Shown here: positions 62,801 to 64,000 of the stretch, one piece after another
How positions within the stretch are numbered: position 1 is the stretch's first letter
Layout: the number at the start of each line of letters is the position of its first letter
Assembly (NCBI GenBank): GCA_003117195.1
Contig: BDSI01000006.1
Coordinates: forward strand, 1,548,238-1,612,237
Source of the DNA: Eudorina sp. 2006-703-Eu-15
Taxonomy: Eukaryota; Chlorophyta; Chlorophyceae; Chlamydomonadales; Volvocaceae
DNA: 64,000 bases
Direction of reading: 5' to 3'
Notes under the pieces: model-generated
The model's database searches: none
The model's input: only the letters and a program-made list of their open reading frames with translations
What the model was told of the DNA's origin: nothing
Position numbers and translations under genes: made by a program

Positions 62801-64000
62801 CGGCGGCGGCGGCGGAAGCGGCTACAGCAGCGGCGGCGGCGGCGCCGCCGCCGCAGCCACAGGGCGCGAAGAAGAGCGCGATGCCGCCGCTGCTCCCGCT
62901 GCTGCCGCTGCGGCTCGGAACAGTGGTCTTGAGGGCGATGTGGGTAAACGAGTGCAGGACTCGGATGTCCCGCCGGTCGGCGGAGAGGGCCAGGGAGGCA
63001 CTTCGGCAGGCGAAGAAGCTGACGTGGACGACCTGTGCGGGGACGCGCGGGCGCCGCCGCGGGGGAATGGACGGGCGAGGGAACTAATGAGGCAGCAGAA
63101 CGTGGTGGAATGAGGGTACCGCGCACCCCACCCTCCCACATCCAGGCCCTACCCCGCCCCTCCCAGCAGAGCATTCCGGCCTGACGTACATGCCGTACAT
63201 GTCGTCGCGCCTCCCATCGAACCAAAGCCTTCCCGCCTCCCAAGGTGTTAGATCCACATCCGCCAAGATGCAATGCAATGCACAGCAAAGAGGCAACGAA
63301 ACGAAACCAAAGCACAGCGCAGAACAAGGCAGCGCGGGAGGAGAACGGACAGCACACGAGGCAGGAACGCAGTCTTCCCGCTCCCAACTCCCACCGCCGG
63401 CTACCAACCTCACCGTCAGCCAGTGGGAAGTGATGTTGGGCAGGGCACGCGGCGGCGGCGGCGGCGGCGTCGCCGCCATGTGCAGGCTGCAGCGGCGGCT
63501 GATGCCGCGGCGGCGGCGGCGGCGGAAGCGGCTACAGCAGCGGCAGCGGCGGCGGCGCCGCCGCAGCCACAGGGCGCGAAGAAGAGCGCGATGCCGCCGC
63601 TGCTCCCGCTGCTGCCGCTGCGGCTCGGAACAGTGGTCTTGAGGGCGATGTGGGTAAACGAGTGCAGGACTCGGATGTCCCGCCGGTCGGCGGAGAGGGC
63701 CAGGGAGGCACTTCGGCAGGCGAAGAAGCTGACGTGGACGACCTGTGCGGGGACGCGCGGGCGCCGCCGCGGGGGAATGGACGGGCGAGGGAACTAGTGA
63801 GGCAGCAGAACGTGGTGGAATGAGGGTACTGCGCACCCCACCCTCCCACATCCAGGCCCTACCCCGCCCGTCCCAGCAGAGCATTCCGGCCTGACGTACA
63901 TGCCGTACATGTCGTCGCGCCTCCCATCGAACAACCAAAGCCTTCCCGCCTCCCAAGGTGTTAGATCCACATCCGCCAAGATGCAATGCAATGCACAGCA

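Larger units (their letters stand above)
31558..64000. repeat. Tandem satellite array, unit about 704 bp, 48 anchor copies, continues past window end
   Basis: The anchor ATGCCGTACATGTCGTCGCG starts at 31573, 32277, 32981, 33701, 34405, 35109, 35813, 36517, 37237, 37941, 38644, 39348, 40051, 40754, 41458 and so on, up to 63190 and 63900. Spacing is exactly 704 bp in the clean parts. Homology to the left flank stops at about 31558. Units are nearly identical and differ by scattered single-base variants. Each unit contains a GGC/GCC-rich core with strong dyad symmetry (for example 31840-31945), a CAATGCAATGCACAGC stretch, and a C-rich spacer before the next anchor. 704 is not a multiple of three, so a frame cannot run through standard units. 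No transposase, reverse transcriptase or telomere repeat is seen. Long recent satellites of this size are known in algal subtelomeres; the location here is inference. Confidence 0.97.

Noticed and set aside
31558..64000. CRISPR-like array
   Set aside because: Units are about 704 bp and nearly identical throughout, with no short repeats alternating with unique spacers.
31296..64000. Dozens of recurring open frames of 60-430 codons in the satellite, listed as genes
   Set aside because: They arise from GC-rich composition, overlap on both strands, shift frame between 704-bp units, and show no domain; treated as satellite content.
1..64000. tRNA or rRNA genes
   Set aside because: I looked for the GGTTCGAATCC-type T-loop with a matching acceptor stem and for conserved rRNA stretches and saw none; a covariance-model scan would be needed to be certain.
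31558..64000. Zepp-type or other retrotransposon array
   Set aside because: No reverse transcriptase, integrase, endonuclease or long terminal repeats are seen in the unit.

Overview
The window looks like nuclear DNA of a GC-rich chlorophycean (volvocine or Chlamydomonas-like) green alga. The basis is high GC, many short GT-AG introns with polypyrimidine tracts, long Gln/Gly/Ala homopolymer runs in proteins, a possible TGTAA poly(A) signal, and protein families typical of green plants (ALDH22, octotricopeptide-like protein, plant-type TIM9). Gene models below were built by hand from splice sites and reading-frame phase. Exon positions are given in each entry.

Left part (1-31557), genic: (i) the 3' part of a multi-exon gene (1-5983, +) with a TIR-like domain, coiled coils and a very long low-complexity tail; (ii) a mostly single-exon, Gln-rich, probably OPR-like organelle RNA factor (about 10909-13290, +); (iii) a small three-exon TIM9 gene (15305-15952, -), head to head with (iv) a 13-exon membrane-anchored aldehyde dehydrogenase of the plant ALDH22 type (16151-22400, +), 198 bp apart; (v) a seven-exon secreted GH16 glucanase (24012-26679, +). 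These genes share no pathway; only the TIM9/ALDH22 pair shows a structural link, a shared promoter interval. Between them lie simple repeats, hairpins, one dispersed short repeat, and one broken reading frame of unknown family (30614-31084, -).

Right part (about 31558-64000): a tandem satellite of about 704 bp per unit. I count 48 copies of its anchor motif, and the array runs off the window end. It has signs of a higher-order period of five units (about 3.5 kb), two internally deleted copies, and a block (about 40-60 kb) with many one-base indels that resembles poorly polished sequence. It is best treated as a satellite, possibly subtelomeric, and not as genes, although each unit carries long GC-driven open frames on both strands.
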